Positions 7,435 through 14,254 of a stretch of DNA of 20,492 bases are shown piece after piece (position 1 is the first letter of the stretch; the number at the start of each line of letters is the position of its first letter). This DNA is from Flavobacterium psychrophilum. Lineage in GTDB: Bacteria > Bacteroidota > Bacteroidia > Flavobacteriales > Flavobacteriaceae. The notes beneath the pieces are model-generated. The model was not told where the DNA came from. It saw only the letters and a list, made by a program, of their open reading frames with translations, and made no database searches. Position numbers and translations under genes: made by a program. The stretch spans positions 1 to 20,492 of the forward strand of contig CAMBHH010000042.1 of NCBI GenBank assembly GCA_945866505.1, given 5' to 3'.

Positions 7435-7546
7435 ATCTGCCATCTGCAACCTGCACTTTGAAATCCGCCACCTGCCATCTGCCACCTGCAATGTGAGATC
7501 TGCAACCTGAAATCTGCAACCTGCAACCTGAAATCTGCAATCTAAA
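7435..7546 (-). repeat. Run of 16 in-phase heptanucleotide repeats
   Basis: From 7435 to 7546 the sequence divides without slippage into sixteen 7-mers of plus-strand consensus A-(T/C)-C-T-G-(C/A)-(A/C), such as ATCTGCA, ACCTGCA, ACCTGAA and ATCTGCC. Three units (CTTTGAA, ATGTGAG, ATCTAAA) are degenerate. The run ends one base before the permease stop codon (7548) and sits in the transcribed gap between permease and ATPase. Its base composition is much richer in C and G than the flanks. It encodes nothing obvious. Confidence 0.85.
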
Positions 7547-7547
7547 A

Positions 7548-8804
7548 TCACTTCCCTCTTATAATCTCCACAGGATCGACTTTGCTGGCTTTCAAGGCTG
7601 GAAATAATCCTGCAATTGTGGTCGTGAAAAGCGCAAAAATCATACTGATGATGTAATAAATAATATTGAAATTAATAGGATAGGTCTTTATGGTGGGCAG
7701 CGAAGCGGTTTCAAAAGGAATTATGCCAATGATTGAGGAAAAAATATAGCCAAACAAAAGTCCCAACAAACCACCAGCAAAACCAATGATTAGTGACAAG
7801 GAAATAAATATCCATTTCACATCATTACCCGAAAAACCGGTAGCTTTTAGTATAGCGATTGTGTCCATTTTTTCGTAAATCATCATATTTAGAATGTTAT
7901 AAATTCCGAAACCTGCAACCAATAACAACACCAAACCAACAGCATAAGAAATTATGGTTCTGACTGAACTTCCAGTTTCAAATTGCGCGTTTGCCGTTTG
8001 ATAATCTATGGTATCAGTGTTGTATTTCTCTCGAAATGCTGCGGCAACTTGTGGCGACGATTGCATATCGAATAATTTTATTTGAATATCTGTGATGTAA
8101 TTTGAAGGTTCATTCAGCAGTTTTTGGGCTGTTTTAAGCGAAGTATAACTAAACGTATTATCGTATTCAACGATACCAATTTGCGAAATTCCAACAACTT
8201 TGAGCATTACTAAATGGCCTCGTGAAGACGTTACATTGATGTTGTCACCTTTTACCAAAAGCATTTTATCTGCCAAACCTTTTCCAATGATGATGCTATT
8301 ATTTTGATACAAATCGGCTACATTTCCGTCGATGATATTATCTGAAAGTTTGAATAATTTTTCTTCTGGTTCAATTTCAATTCCGTTCACAAGTCCTGCA
8401 ATTTCAATTGTTCCAGAATTAAAAAAAACTGGTGTATTGATCTTTGCTGCCACATCAATAATGCGTTTGTCTTGCTTTAAATCTGCAATGATTTTTTTGG
8501 CGTCATAAATAGATTTTCCTCTGTCTTTTGGTTTTATAGAATTGACAAAGTTTGCATTATTTTTATACTTTGCAGACAAAGAAATGGGCTGATTTTCGGA
8601 TGGTTTAACTTCATTATACAATCGAACGTGTGGTGTTTTGTCTAGCATTAAGCCATCAAGCAAATCGTTTAAACCATTCATAAAACTAACCAAAGCGATA
8701 AACATTGCGATACTAAAAGTAACACCAACGGCTGCAACAATGGTTTGTTTGAGTCTCGCTCTGAGCAAATGAATAGCAATATTCAATATCAGTTTGTAGT
8801 TCAT
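7548..8804 (-). CDS. ABC transporter permease (FtsX/MacB/LolC family)
   Basis: A 418-residue inner-membrane protein with the FtsX-type layout: one N-terminal membrane helix (about residues 20-42, IVAAVGVTFSIAMFIALVSF), a ~240-residue periplasmic MacB-like domain, and three C-terminal helices (about 283-310, 330-362 and 380-405) around the conserved Y-E-K-M-D-T-I-A-I-L-K-A-T-G-F coupling segment. The protein ends A-L-K-A-S-K-V-D-P-V-E-I-I-R-G-K, the usual tail of this family. With the fusion lipoprotein and ATPase beside it, it probably moves a substrate (peptide, lipid, lipoprotein or drug) from periplasm or inner membrane outward. Its ATG overlaps the stop of the fusion-protein gene by one base, indicating translational coupling. 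Confidence 0.85.
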   Translation of the reverse strand: MNYKLILNIAIHLLRARLKQTIVAAVGVTFSIAMFIALVSFMNGLNDLLDGLMLDKTPHVRLYNEVKPSENQPISLSAKYKNNANFVNSIKPKDRGKSIYDAKKIIADLKQDKRIIDVAAKINTPVFFNSGTIEIAGLVNGIEIEPEEKLFKLSDNIIDGNVADLYQNNSIIIGKGLADKMLLVKGDNINVTSSRGHLVMLKVVGISQIGIVEYDNTFSYTSLKTAQKLLNEPSNYITDIQIKLFDMQSSPQVAAAFREKYNTDTIDYQTANAQFETGSSVRTIISYAVGLVLLLVAGFGIYNILNMMIYEKMDTIAILKATGFSGNDVKWIFISLSLIIGFAGGLLGLLFGYIFSSIIGIIPFETASLPTIKTYPINFNIIYYIISMIFALFTTTIAGLFPALKASKVDPVEIIRGK

Positions 8805-9886
8805 TACTTGGGTTTATAAATCGTTTCATTGGCTTTTAAACCTTGAAGAATTTCTACTTTTTGATAATCGGATAGGCCTATTTTTACTTTTCGTTTTTCA
8901 TCTTTACCGATTTGAATCGAATCGCCTCTTAACAAATAATCTTTCGGAATGGTTATCGCATTTTTTTTTGTTCGAATGACAATATTGGCTTCAGCTGAAA
9001 GATTGGGGTACAATTTTTTCGGCGGATTTATAAAATGGGCTTCGATTTTAAATGTTCGGGATTGTTCATTCATAATCGGATAAATTTTATCTACTTTGGC
9101 ATCAAAAACTTGGTTTTTGTAACTGTCTAATGTGATTAAAACCGATTGATTTAATTTGATGCGAGCCATATCATTTTCATCCACTTCGAGTTCCAATAGA
9201 AAAGCGTTTTTTTGACCAATAATTGCCAACGGAATTTGTGGCGAAACCAATGTGCCTTCTTTTACCAAAACGTCAAATAATTCTCCCGAAAAAGCACTTT
9301 TTATTTGAAAATCATTTTGCGTTTCTTGTCCAATTTGCAATAAAATATTGTTTTTATTTTGCTCAAATTTTAATTGAGCTTTGAGTTGTGCCAATTGTTT
9401 TTCTAAAGTTTTCAAATTCAATTGTGATGATTTGTATGCCAACGCCACTTTCTCAAAATCGACTTCCGAAATGATATTGTATTCTTTAATGCGTTTGTTC
9501 CTGTCGTAAAATGATTTATCGACCAACAATTTTTCGCTTGCCAGTTGGACTTTGATTTCCATTTCCGAGATTTTATCTTGAATAAAATGGTTGTCATTTT
9601 GGCTTAATTGATAGGCCAATCTTGCGTTTTCGGTATTCAATCGGGCTTTGTCATTTTCCAATTCAAACAACAATTGGTCTTTGGCAATAGTTTGCCCAGC
9701 AACAACATCAATTTTCTTGAGAATACCACTTACGGTTGAAAAAACAGTGTATTGATTCTCAGATTTTATAATTCCCGATGCATAAACGCTTTCGGTGATG
9801 TCGCCAACGGTAGGTTTGGTTTCTTCGAGCTTTTCCTTGCACGAAAAAAATAGAAAAGTAAGAAGTATAGTAAGTACATATTTCAT
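8804..9886 (-). CDS. Efflux membrane-fusion protein (HlyD/MacA-like), lipoprotein
   Basis: An adaptor protein of about 360 residues. It starts with a lipoprotein signal peptide ending in a lipobox (L-F-F-S-C, Cys16 from the ATG), so it is anchored by lipid. Next come a biotinyl-lipoyl-like half (V-Y-A-S-G-I-I-K-S-E, then D-V-V-A-G-Q-T-I-A-K-D-Q-L-L-F), a coiled-coil hairpin (about 75-190, rich in L-K-T-L-E-K-Q-L-A-Q-L), the second lipoyl half (F-S-G-E-L-F-D-V-L-V-K-E-G) and a beta-barrel region. This is the MacA/HlyD architecture that links an inner-membrane pump to an outer-membrane channel. I prefer the ATG at 9886 over an in-frame GTG at 9895: the GTG directly abuts the preceding stop, and the ATG gives a compact signal peptide. 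No TolC-type gene is in the window. Confidence 0.85.
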   Translation of the reverse strand: MKYVLTILLTFLFFSCKEKLEETKPTVGDITESVYASGIIKSENQYTVFSTVSGILKKIDVVAGQTIAKDQLLFELENDKARLNTENARLAYQLSQNDNHFIQDKISEMEIKVQLASEKLLVDKSFYDRNKRIKEYNIISEVDFEKVALAYKSSQLNLKTLEKQLAQLKAQLKFEQNKNNILLQIGQETQNDFQIKSAFSGELFDVLVKEGTLVSPQIPLAIIGQKNAFLLELEVDENDMARIKLNQSVLITLDSYKNQVFDAKVDKIYPIMNEQSRTFKIEAHFINPPKKLYPNLSAEANIVIRTKKNAITIPKDYLLRGDSIQIGKDEKRKVKIGLSDYQKVEILQGLKANETIYKPK

Positions 9887-9895
9887 TTGAAACAC

Positions 9896-10090
9896 TCATT
9901 TTCTTGGTTGATCATCTAAGCCTTCCGCTTCGCTCAATGCAATGGCGATGGCTTGTTTTGGATTGGTTACAATGGTTTCGCTTTTACCAGAATGCAAGTC
10001 ACCTTCTTTGAATTCGTGCATTACTTCGGCAACTTTTGTTTGATGTGGCGATTGTTTTTTCTTTGTTGTAATTTTTTTATTGGGTTCCAT
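9896..10090 (-). CDS. Small DUF6496-type protein
   Basis: A 64-residue, lysine-rich cytoplasmic protein. The core K-V-A-E-V-M-H-E-F-K-E-G-D-L-H-S-G followed by K-Q-A-I-A-I-A-L-S-E-A is the pattern I associate with DUF6496, a short bacterial family of unknown function often annotated from exactly this K-x-x-E-V-M-x-E-[FY]-K-x-G and Q-A-I-A-I-A-L-S-E-A pair. It is the first gene of the efflux operon; its stop codon lies nine bases before the ATG of the fusion protein. Whether it has any link to transport is unknown. Confidence 0.7.
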   Translation of the reverse strand: MEPNKKITTKKKQSPHQTKVAEVMHEFKEGDLHSGKSETIVTNPKQAIAIALSEAEGLDDQPRK

Positions 10091-10410
10091 ATCAGGATTT
10101 TTTAGAATTTTAATAACAGTAAAATTATATTGAATGTACCGAAGTTGGGTTTCATAATTATTTTAAAAACTTGTATAATTACTAGGTTTCGATTGAAAAT
10201 TCTTTGAAAAAAAAGGTTTTACTGCGCTTTGTGTAAACAGCTAAAACATACGAACCGTTACCTTCATTAAGAAAATTAAAATTTATAATACTTTAAAGAA
10301 TTTTATAAGCTAAATATGGTCTGTAAAATAAACCCAACAGCTGATATGGTAATTATTGCCGCAAGTATAATTACGATAAAGAGAATTTTACGAGTACGTT
10401 ACAATTTTAG
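10091..10410. other. 320-base AT-rich intergenic region
   Basis: It lies upstream of the DUF6496/efflux operon (minus strand) and before the third thioesterase remnant. I see no coding frame, no clear TAnnTTTG element on the minus strand and no convincing hairpin. No thioesterase similarity could be followed left of about 10411. Confidence 0.5.
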
Positions 10411-10545
10411 AACTTAGAAGAAATACGTCGGTTTCAAGATCGTTTGAAACTAATTGCTGGGAAAAAAGAAGAGAAAATGAAAAAAATAAGTCTGATTTTG
10501 ATTCAATTGAATCTATTTTGAGTTCTAATTTGTGTAATACAAAAG
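10411..10545 (+). pseudogene. Decayed third copy of the thioesterase 3' end
   Basis: Reading from 10411 gives N-L-E-E-I-R-R-F-Q-D-R-L-K-L-I-A-G-K-K, which aligns with N-P-D-D-V-R-R-F-K-A-C-L-K-H-I-A-L-K-K (residues 134-152) of the intact thioesterase. After an A-rich stretch near 10470-10488 the frame shifts, and from about 10491 it reads S-D-F-D-S-I-E-S-I-L-S-S-N-L-C-N, matching A-D-F-E-S-I-E-S-I-L-S-S-N-M-Y-N. The best conserved DNA is TTGAATCTATTTTGAGTTCT near 10506-10525, which is identical in the intact gene. It covers only the last quarter of the gene, is frameshifted and is more diverged than the copy at 4278-4578, so it is older or comes from a different relative. It points head-on at moaA, about 20 bases from the moaA stop. 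Confidence 0.75.
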
Positions 10546-10566
10546 AGATTTATAACCTAAATCAAA

Positions 10567-11571
10567 TTAACCGCCAATAGTAATCATACTTCGGTTGTCT
10601 TGATTCAAAACTGGATTGCTAACTTGGTCGACAGTGTTCATTCCGGCTCGTATTTTCTTTTTGTTTTTAATAGAAAAATCTATCAAATCTTCAATCGATT
10701 CGCCATTTCTAAATGCTGTGAGCAAATCGGTTTCAGAGTTAGAAAATAAGCAGTTTTTAATTTTGCCATTGGCCGTAAGGCGAATTCTATTGCAACCATC
10801 GCAAAAAGGATTGGTAATAGAACTGATGAAGCCAAAACTTCCCAAATGGTTTTTTATTTTGAATTCTCGGGCGGTAAAATTCTTTTCGTTTTCTAATTTT
10901 TCTACTTTAGAAATCGAAAAATGATTTTCTACTTGGTTCAAAATTTCATCTTGAGAGACCATTTTGCTTTTATCCCAGTCATTTCCGGCAAAAGGCATAA
11001 ATTCTATAAACCGAATTGAAATGGGCAAATGTTGCGTAAGATTTATAAAATCAATGATTTCATTGTCATTAAATCCTTTTATTAGAACCACGTTGATTTT
11101 GATTTTGAAATCATTATTCAAGAGCAAATGCAAATTATCAATCACTTTATCGAATTGATTTCTTAAAGTAATGGTTTGAAATTTGGAAGGCACCAAAGTA
11201 TCTAAGCTCAAGTTGATTTTTATGACATTGTACTGTTTCAGAATGTCTATGTGCTTGTCAATCAGAATACCGTTTGTAGTGATAGATATTTCGGTTTTTA
11301 ACGAAGCTAATTGGGTAATTATTTCGGGGAAATCTTTCCTTAAAAGCGGTTCTCCTCCTGTAAGTCTTATTTTATTAACACCATTATTGACGAAAGTTTT
11401 TGCAATAGCATAAATTTCATCTGCCGTCATCAAACTCGATTTTGGACTTAACAAAATGCCGCTGGCTGGCATACAATACGTACAACGCAAATTGCATTTT
11501 TCGATTAACGAAATCCGCAAATAGTTGTGTTTGCGTCCAAAATCATCCGTTAAAATAATGTTATTTTGCAT
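10567..11571 (-). CDS. moaA: GTP 3',8-cyclase MoaA
   Basis: A 334-residue radical-SAM enzyme that, with MoaC, converts GTP to cyclic pyranopterin monophosphate, the first committed step to molybdenum cofactor. The N-terminal cluster motif C26-N-L-R-C30-T-Y-C33 binds the SAM-cleaving 4Fe-4S cluster, and T-G-G-E-P-L-L-R follows. The second, GTP-binding cluster is C257-D-G-C260 plus Cys274 in R-L-T-A-N-G-K-I-K-N-C-L. The C-terminal Gly-Gly tail (M-I-T-I-G-G) required for activity is present. Length and motif order are those of a complete enzyme. The ATG at 11571 lies inside the end of moaCB (11-base overlap), so the two are translationally coupled. It is the last gene of the Moco operon. Confidence 0.95.
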   Translation of the reverse strand: MQNNIILTDDFGRKHNYLRISLIEKCNLRCTYCMPASGILLSPKSSLMTADEIYAIAKTFVNNGVNKIRLTGGEPLLRKDFPEIITQLASLKTEISITTNGILIDKHIDILKQYNVIKINLSLDTLVPSKFQTITLRNQFDKVIDNLHLLLNNDFKIKINVVLIKGFNDNEIIDFINLTQHLPISIRFIEFMPFAGNDWDKSKMVSQDEILNQVENHFSISKVEKLENEKNFTAREFKIKNHLGSFGFISSITNPFCDGCNRIRLTANGKIKNCLFSNSETDLLTAFRNGESIEDLIDFSIKNKKKIRAGMNTVDQVSNPVLNQDNRSMITIGG

Positions 11572-12475
11572 CGTGATTGTTTCCTTTTAAAATATGAAAA
11601 ACGTGCAAAACATGCGGAAATATAGCGTCCATAGATTCTGATGCTCCTTTAGTTGATCCTGGCAAAGCCAATACTAGTGCATTTCCAATTGTTCCAGCAA
11701 CTGTTCGCGAAAGCATTGAATAAGGCATACGGTCTTGTCCATAATTGCGCACCGCTTCCTCAATTCCCGGGATTCGGGTTTCTAATAACGATTGCAATGC
11801 CTGCGGCGTGACATCTCTTGGTGAAAGCCCTGTTCCTCCCGTAAAAATAATCAGTTGATTTTCCTTTGCAAAGGCTTTAGTGCGCTCTTGAATAATGTCC
11901 ATTTCATCCGGAATGATTTCATAATGCGTGGTTTCGACGCCACAAACTTCCAACTTTTCGACAATTATTTTTCCTGATTTATCTTCTTTGTCTCCAGCAA
12001 AAACAGAATCCGAACAAACAAAAACTGCCGCTTTAATTGTTGATGGAAAACGATTCTTAAAAGAAGATTTCCCACCTTCTTTGCTGATCAATTTTATTGT
12101 TGAAATTTCAATACTTTTATCAATTGGTTTCAACATATCGTACATGGTGAGCGCCACAATAGATGCACCGTGCATTGCCTCTACTTCTACTCCGGTTTTG
12201 TAAACCGTTTTTACTTTTATAATAATATCAATACTTAAATCATTTATTTCATATTCCACCGAAGTAAATTCAATTGGAATTGGATGACAATCTGGAATGG
12301 AAAGATGTGTGTTTTTTACAGCGAACAGTCCAGCTGTTTTCGCCATTTCAAATACGTTCCCTTTTGGAACAAGGTTGTTTACAATAGCATCAATGGTGGC
12401 TTGTTGGCTAACTTTAACGGTTGCTTTGGCTGTAGCTACTCTCAGCGTACTTATTTTATGTGTGATATCAACCAT
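11561..12475 (-). CDS. moaCB: Bifunctional MoaC-MoaB/MogA fusion (cPMP synthase plus molybdopterin adenylyltransferase-like)
   Basis: Two Moco enzymes in one chain of about 304 residues. Residues ~1-145 are MoaC: the M-V-D-I-T-H-K start, K-G-N-V-F-E-M-A-K-T-A-G-L, the C-H-P-I-P-I-E loop and E-A-M-H-G-A-S-I-V-A-L-T-M-Y-D-M. MoaC finishes the pyranopterin rearrangement begun by MoaA. Residues ~150-304 are a MoaB/MogA domain: V-C-S-D-S-V, then G-G-T-G-L-S-P-R-D-V-T-P-Q-A-L, the molybdopterin-binding signature, and L-P-G-S-T-K-G-A. The latter adenylylates molybdopterin for MoeA. I place the start at the ATG 12475, where MoaC normally begins, two bases after the moaE stop; an upstream ATG at 12496 would add seven residues and overlap moaE by 19 bases. 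No separate mogA occurs in the window. Confidence 0.9.
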   Translation of the reverse strand: MVDITHKISTLRVATAKATVKVSQQATIDAIVNNLVPKGNVFEMAKTAGLFAVKNTHLSIPDCHPIPIEFTSVEYEINDLSIDIIIKVKTVYKTGVEVEAMHGASIVALTMYDMLKPIDKSIEISTIKLISKEGGKSSFKNRFPSTIKAAVFVCSDSVFAGDKEDKSGKIIVEKLEVCGVETTHYEIIPDEMDIIQERTKAFAKENQLIIFTGGTGLSPRDVTPQALQSLLETRIPGIEEAVRNYGQDRMPYSMLSRTVAGTIGNALVLALPGSTKGASESMDAIFPHVLHVFHILKGNNHDAK

Positions 12476-12477
12476 TT

Positions 12478-12912
12478 TTAAGTGTTTTTCTTCCAAGCAA
12501 AAGTACTGTTTTCAAATAGCTCTTTGCCGAAAATAGGTACTTCTGTTTTAATCCAATTCACAATCGCTTCTGTGGCTTCATATACTTGTGCCCGTCTTGT
12601 TGCTGAAACAAAGACGAACAAACAAATTTCTCCCGCTTTGACTTCGCCTATACTATGGTAAATGTGCATACAAATCAAGTCGAATTGAGCAAAAGCTTTT
12701 TCTCTTATTACTAACATCGCCTCGTCAGCCATTTCTTCATAAGCCGAATATTCTATTGCTGCAACGACATTACCTTCAATTTCATCTGCTCTCACCTGAC
12801 CTAAAAAAATATTGTGTGCGCCAATGGTATGCTTCGATTGATGTTTGGCAATCGACTGTCCAATAAATTCGGATGAAATAGGACCTTGAATGAAAACAGT
12901 TTTTTTGCTCAT
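12478..12912 (-). CDS. moaE: Molybdopterin synthase catalytic subunit MoaE
   Basis: A 144-residue large subunit of molybdopterin synthase, which transfers sulfur from MoaD thiocarboxylate to cPMP. Family landmarks are G-Q-V-R at 38-41, A-I-E-Y-S-A-Y-E-E-M-A, H-I-Y-H-S-I-G-E-V-K-A-G-E, F-V-S-A-T-R-R-A and W-I-K-T-E-V-P-I-F-G-K-E near the C-terminus. Lys122 matches the catalytic lysine that E. coli numbering calls K119. The position of E. coli K126 is Gly129 here, with Lys130 immediately after, so the second lysine may be displaced by one residue. The gene is eight bases downstream of moeB and two bases upstream of the moaCB ATG. Confidence 0.93.
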   Translation of the reverse strand: MSKKTVFIQGPISSEFIGQSIAKHQSKHTIGAHNIFLGQVRADEIEGNVVAAIEYSAYEEMADEAMLVIREKAFAQFDLICMHIYHSIGEVKAGEICLFVFVSATRRAQVYEATEAIVNWIKTEVPIFGKELFENSTFAWKKNT

Positions 12913-12920
12913 AATTATAG

Positions 12921-14006
12921 TTATTTTATCGATACAGAATCGAGTGAATCTTGAGTAAACTTGGCTAAAGAATTTGCCCCTCCAATGATACTTTTGGCAA
13001 TCTTGAAATTATGTTGCAATAGAATTTCAACTGCTTTTTTGCTTCTACTTCCCGATTGACAAAATGCAAATATTGTTGAATCTACATTCAATTTCGACAA
13101 TTCATTTTTTAGATTATGCAATGGAATCTGGATGCTATTTTGCAAGTCTATTTTTGGACTTTCATCCCAATTTCGAACATCTAAGAAAACAACTTGCGGA
13201 TTATTAATTTGTTCGAATGCTTCAGCAGCTAAAATTTCAATAACGGAACTCTTATCTAATGCATATTTCATTTCAAAAGCCTTAAAATCAATGGTGTGTT
13301 CCACTGATTTGCAGAACTCAAACTTTTGTTGTTCGCTATTCAACATAGTATAGACCAATAATTTTCCGCTCAAAATTTCTCCTATTTCTAAAATCATTTT
13401 TAAAACTTCATTGGCTTGAAACATTCCTATTATTCCCACTGATGTTCCTAACACGCCTAACTCATTGCAGTTGCTAGAATCATTAGTTTTTTCTTGAAAT
13501 AGGCAACGATATGTGGGTCCGTTTTTATAATTAAAAACAGATACTTGTCCCTCAAACTTATAAATAGAGCCGTAAACAAAAGGTTTATTGGTGACACAAC
13601 AGGCATCGTTAATCAGATATTTGGAGTCCAAATTATCTGTTGCATCCACCATAATGTCATACTTTTCGAATTGGGAAATGGCATTTTTAGGATTTAATTT
13701 TTCGTCAATTGCATTGATTTTAACCGAAGGATTTAGGGCTAAAGCCACTTTTTGAGCCTGTAACACTTTGCTTTTCCCAACAGTATTGGTGTCGTAAATC
13801 ACCTGCCGTTGCAAATTGCTGATGTCAATTATATCGTCGTCGATAATTCCAATTTCTCCCACGCCAGCTGCGACCAAATAAGGTAAAACTGCCGAACCTA
13901 AACCACCAACACCAATGAGTAATACCTTGGCTTGTTGGAGTTTTTGCTGCCCACTAGTGCCAACTTCTGGGAGTATTATTTGTCGGTTGTATCGTGTAGT
14001 TTCCAT
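12921..14006 (-). CDS. moeB: MoaD-activating E1-like adenylyltransferase with C-terminal rhodanese domain (MoeB/ThiF family)
   Basis: A 361-residue fusion. Residues ~1-240 are a ThiF/MoeB E1-like domain: R-Y-N-R-Q-I-I-L-P-E-V-G, the nucleotide loop G-V-G-G-L-G-S, I-D-D-D-I-I-D-I-S-N-L-Q-R-Q and the A-T-D-N-L-D-S loop. It adenylates the C-terminal glycine of MoaD. Residues ~255-361 are a rhodanese with the active loop C316-Q-S-G-S-R-S, which can pass persulfide sulfur to the activated MoaD, as in MOCS3-type proteins. Most of the structural zinc cysteines of E. coli MoeB are missing: the usual C-x-x-C in the G-P-x-Y-R-C segment is T-Y-R-C here, and no second CxxC is seen. ThiF for thiamine synthesis is an alternative, but moaD directly upstream makes the MoaD role much more likely. 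Confidence 0.9.
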   Translation of the reverse strand: METTRYNRQIILPEVGTSGQQKLQQAKVLLIGVGGLGSAVLPYLVAAGVGEIGIIDDDIIDISNLQRQVIYDTNTVGKSKVLQAQKVALALNPSVKINAIDEKLNPKNAISQFEKYDIMVDATDNLDSKYLINDACCVTNKPFVYGSIYKFEGQVSVFNYKNGPTYRCLFQEKTNDSSNCNELGVLGTSVGIIGMFQANEVLKMILEIGEILSGKLLVYTMLNSEQQKFEFCKSVEHTIDFKAFEMKYALDKSSVIEILAAEAFEQINNPQVVFLDVRNWDESPKIDLQNSIQIPLHNLKNELSKLNVDSTIFAFCQSGSRSKKAVEILLQHNFKIAKSIIGGANSLAKFTQDSLDSVSIK

Positions 14007-14017
14007 AAAAAATTAGT

Positions 14018-14254
14018 TTAACCCCCAGCAAATGGCGGTAATAAGGCAATAATATCATCCACTTTCAACTGATAATTTGCAGTGTCCTGAAGGATTTTTT
14101 GATTGATTGCAACACTAAAAGACAACTCCTTGAATTGGTACTTTTGTTCTAATGCTGATAGCAAATGATGCAAAGACTTATCAGCAAAAGAAAATTCCTC
14201 TGTCTGACTTCCTGTTTTCTCTGCTATGGCACCAAAATATTTTACTGTAATCAT
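14018..14254 (-). CDS. moaD: Molybdopterin synthase sulfur carrier subunit MoaD
   Basis: A 78-residue beta-grasp, ubiquitin-like protein that ends in the obligatory Gly-Gly (L-L-P-P-F-A-G-G). The terminal glycine is adenylated by MoeB and converted to the thiocarboxylate that supplies sulfur to MoaE. The N-terminal V-K-Y-F-G-A-I-A-E-K-T-G is typical of MoaD. ThiS would be shorter, and the context (moeB 11 bases downstream, moaE next) settles the choice. The start ATG shares one base with the cobA stop codon (TAATG), a coupled junction. Confidence 0.92.
   Translation of the reverse strand: MITVKYFGAIAEKTGSQTEEFSFADKSLHHLLSALEQKYQFKELSFSVAINQKILQDTANYQLKVDDIIALLPPFAGG

Noticed and set aside
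1357..10410. A phage- or plasmid-derived island
   Set aside because: No integrase, transposase, replication, toxin-antitoxin or structural gene was seen. The only evidence for insertion is the thioesterase fragments and the short repeats.
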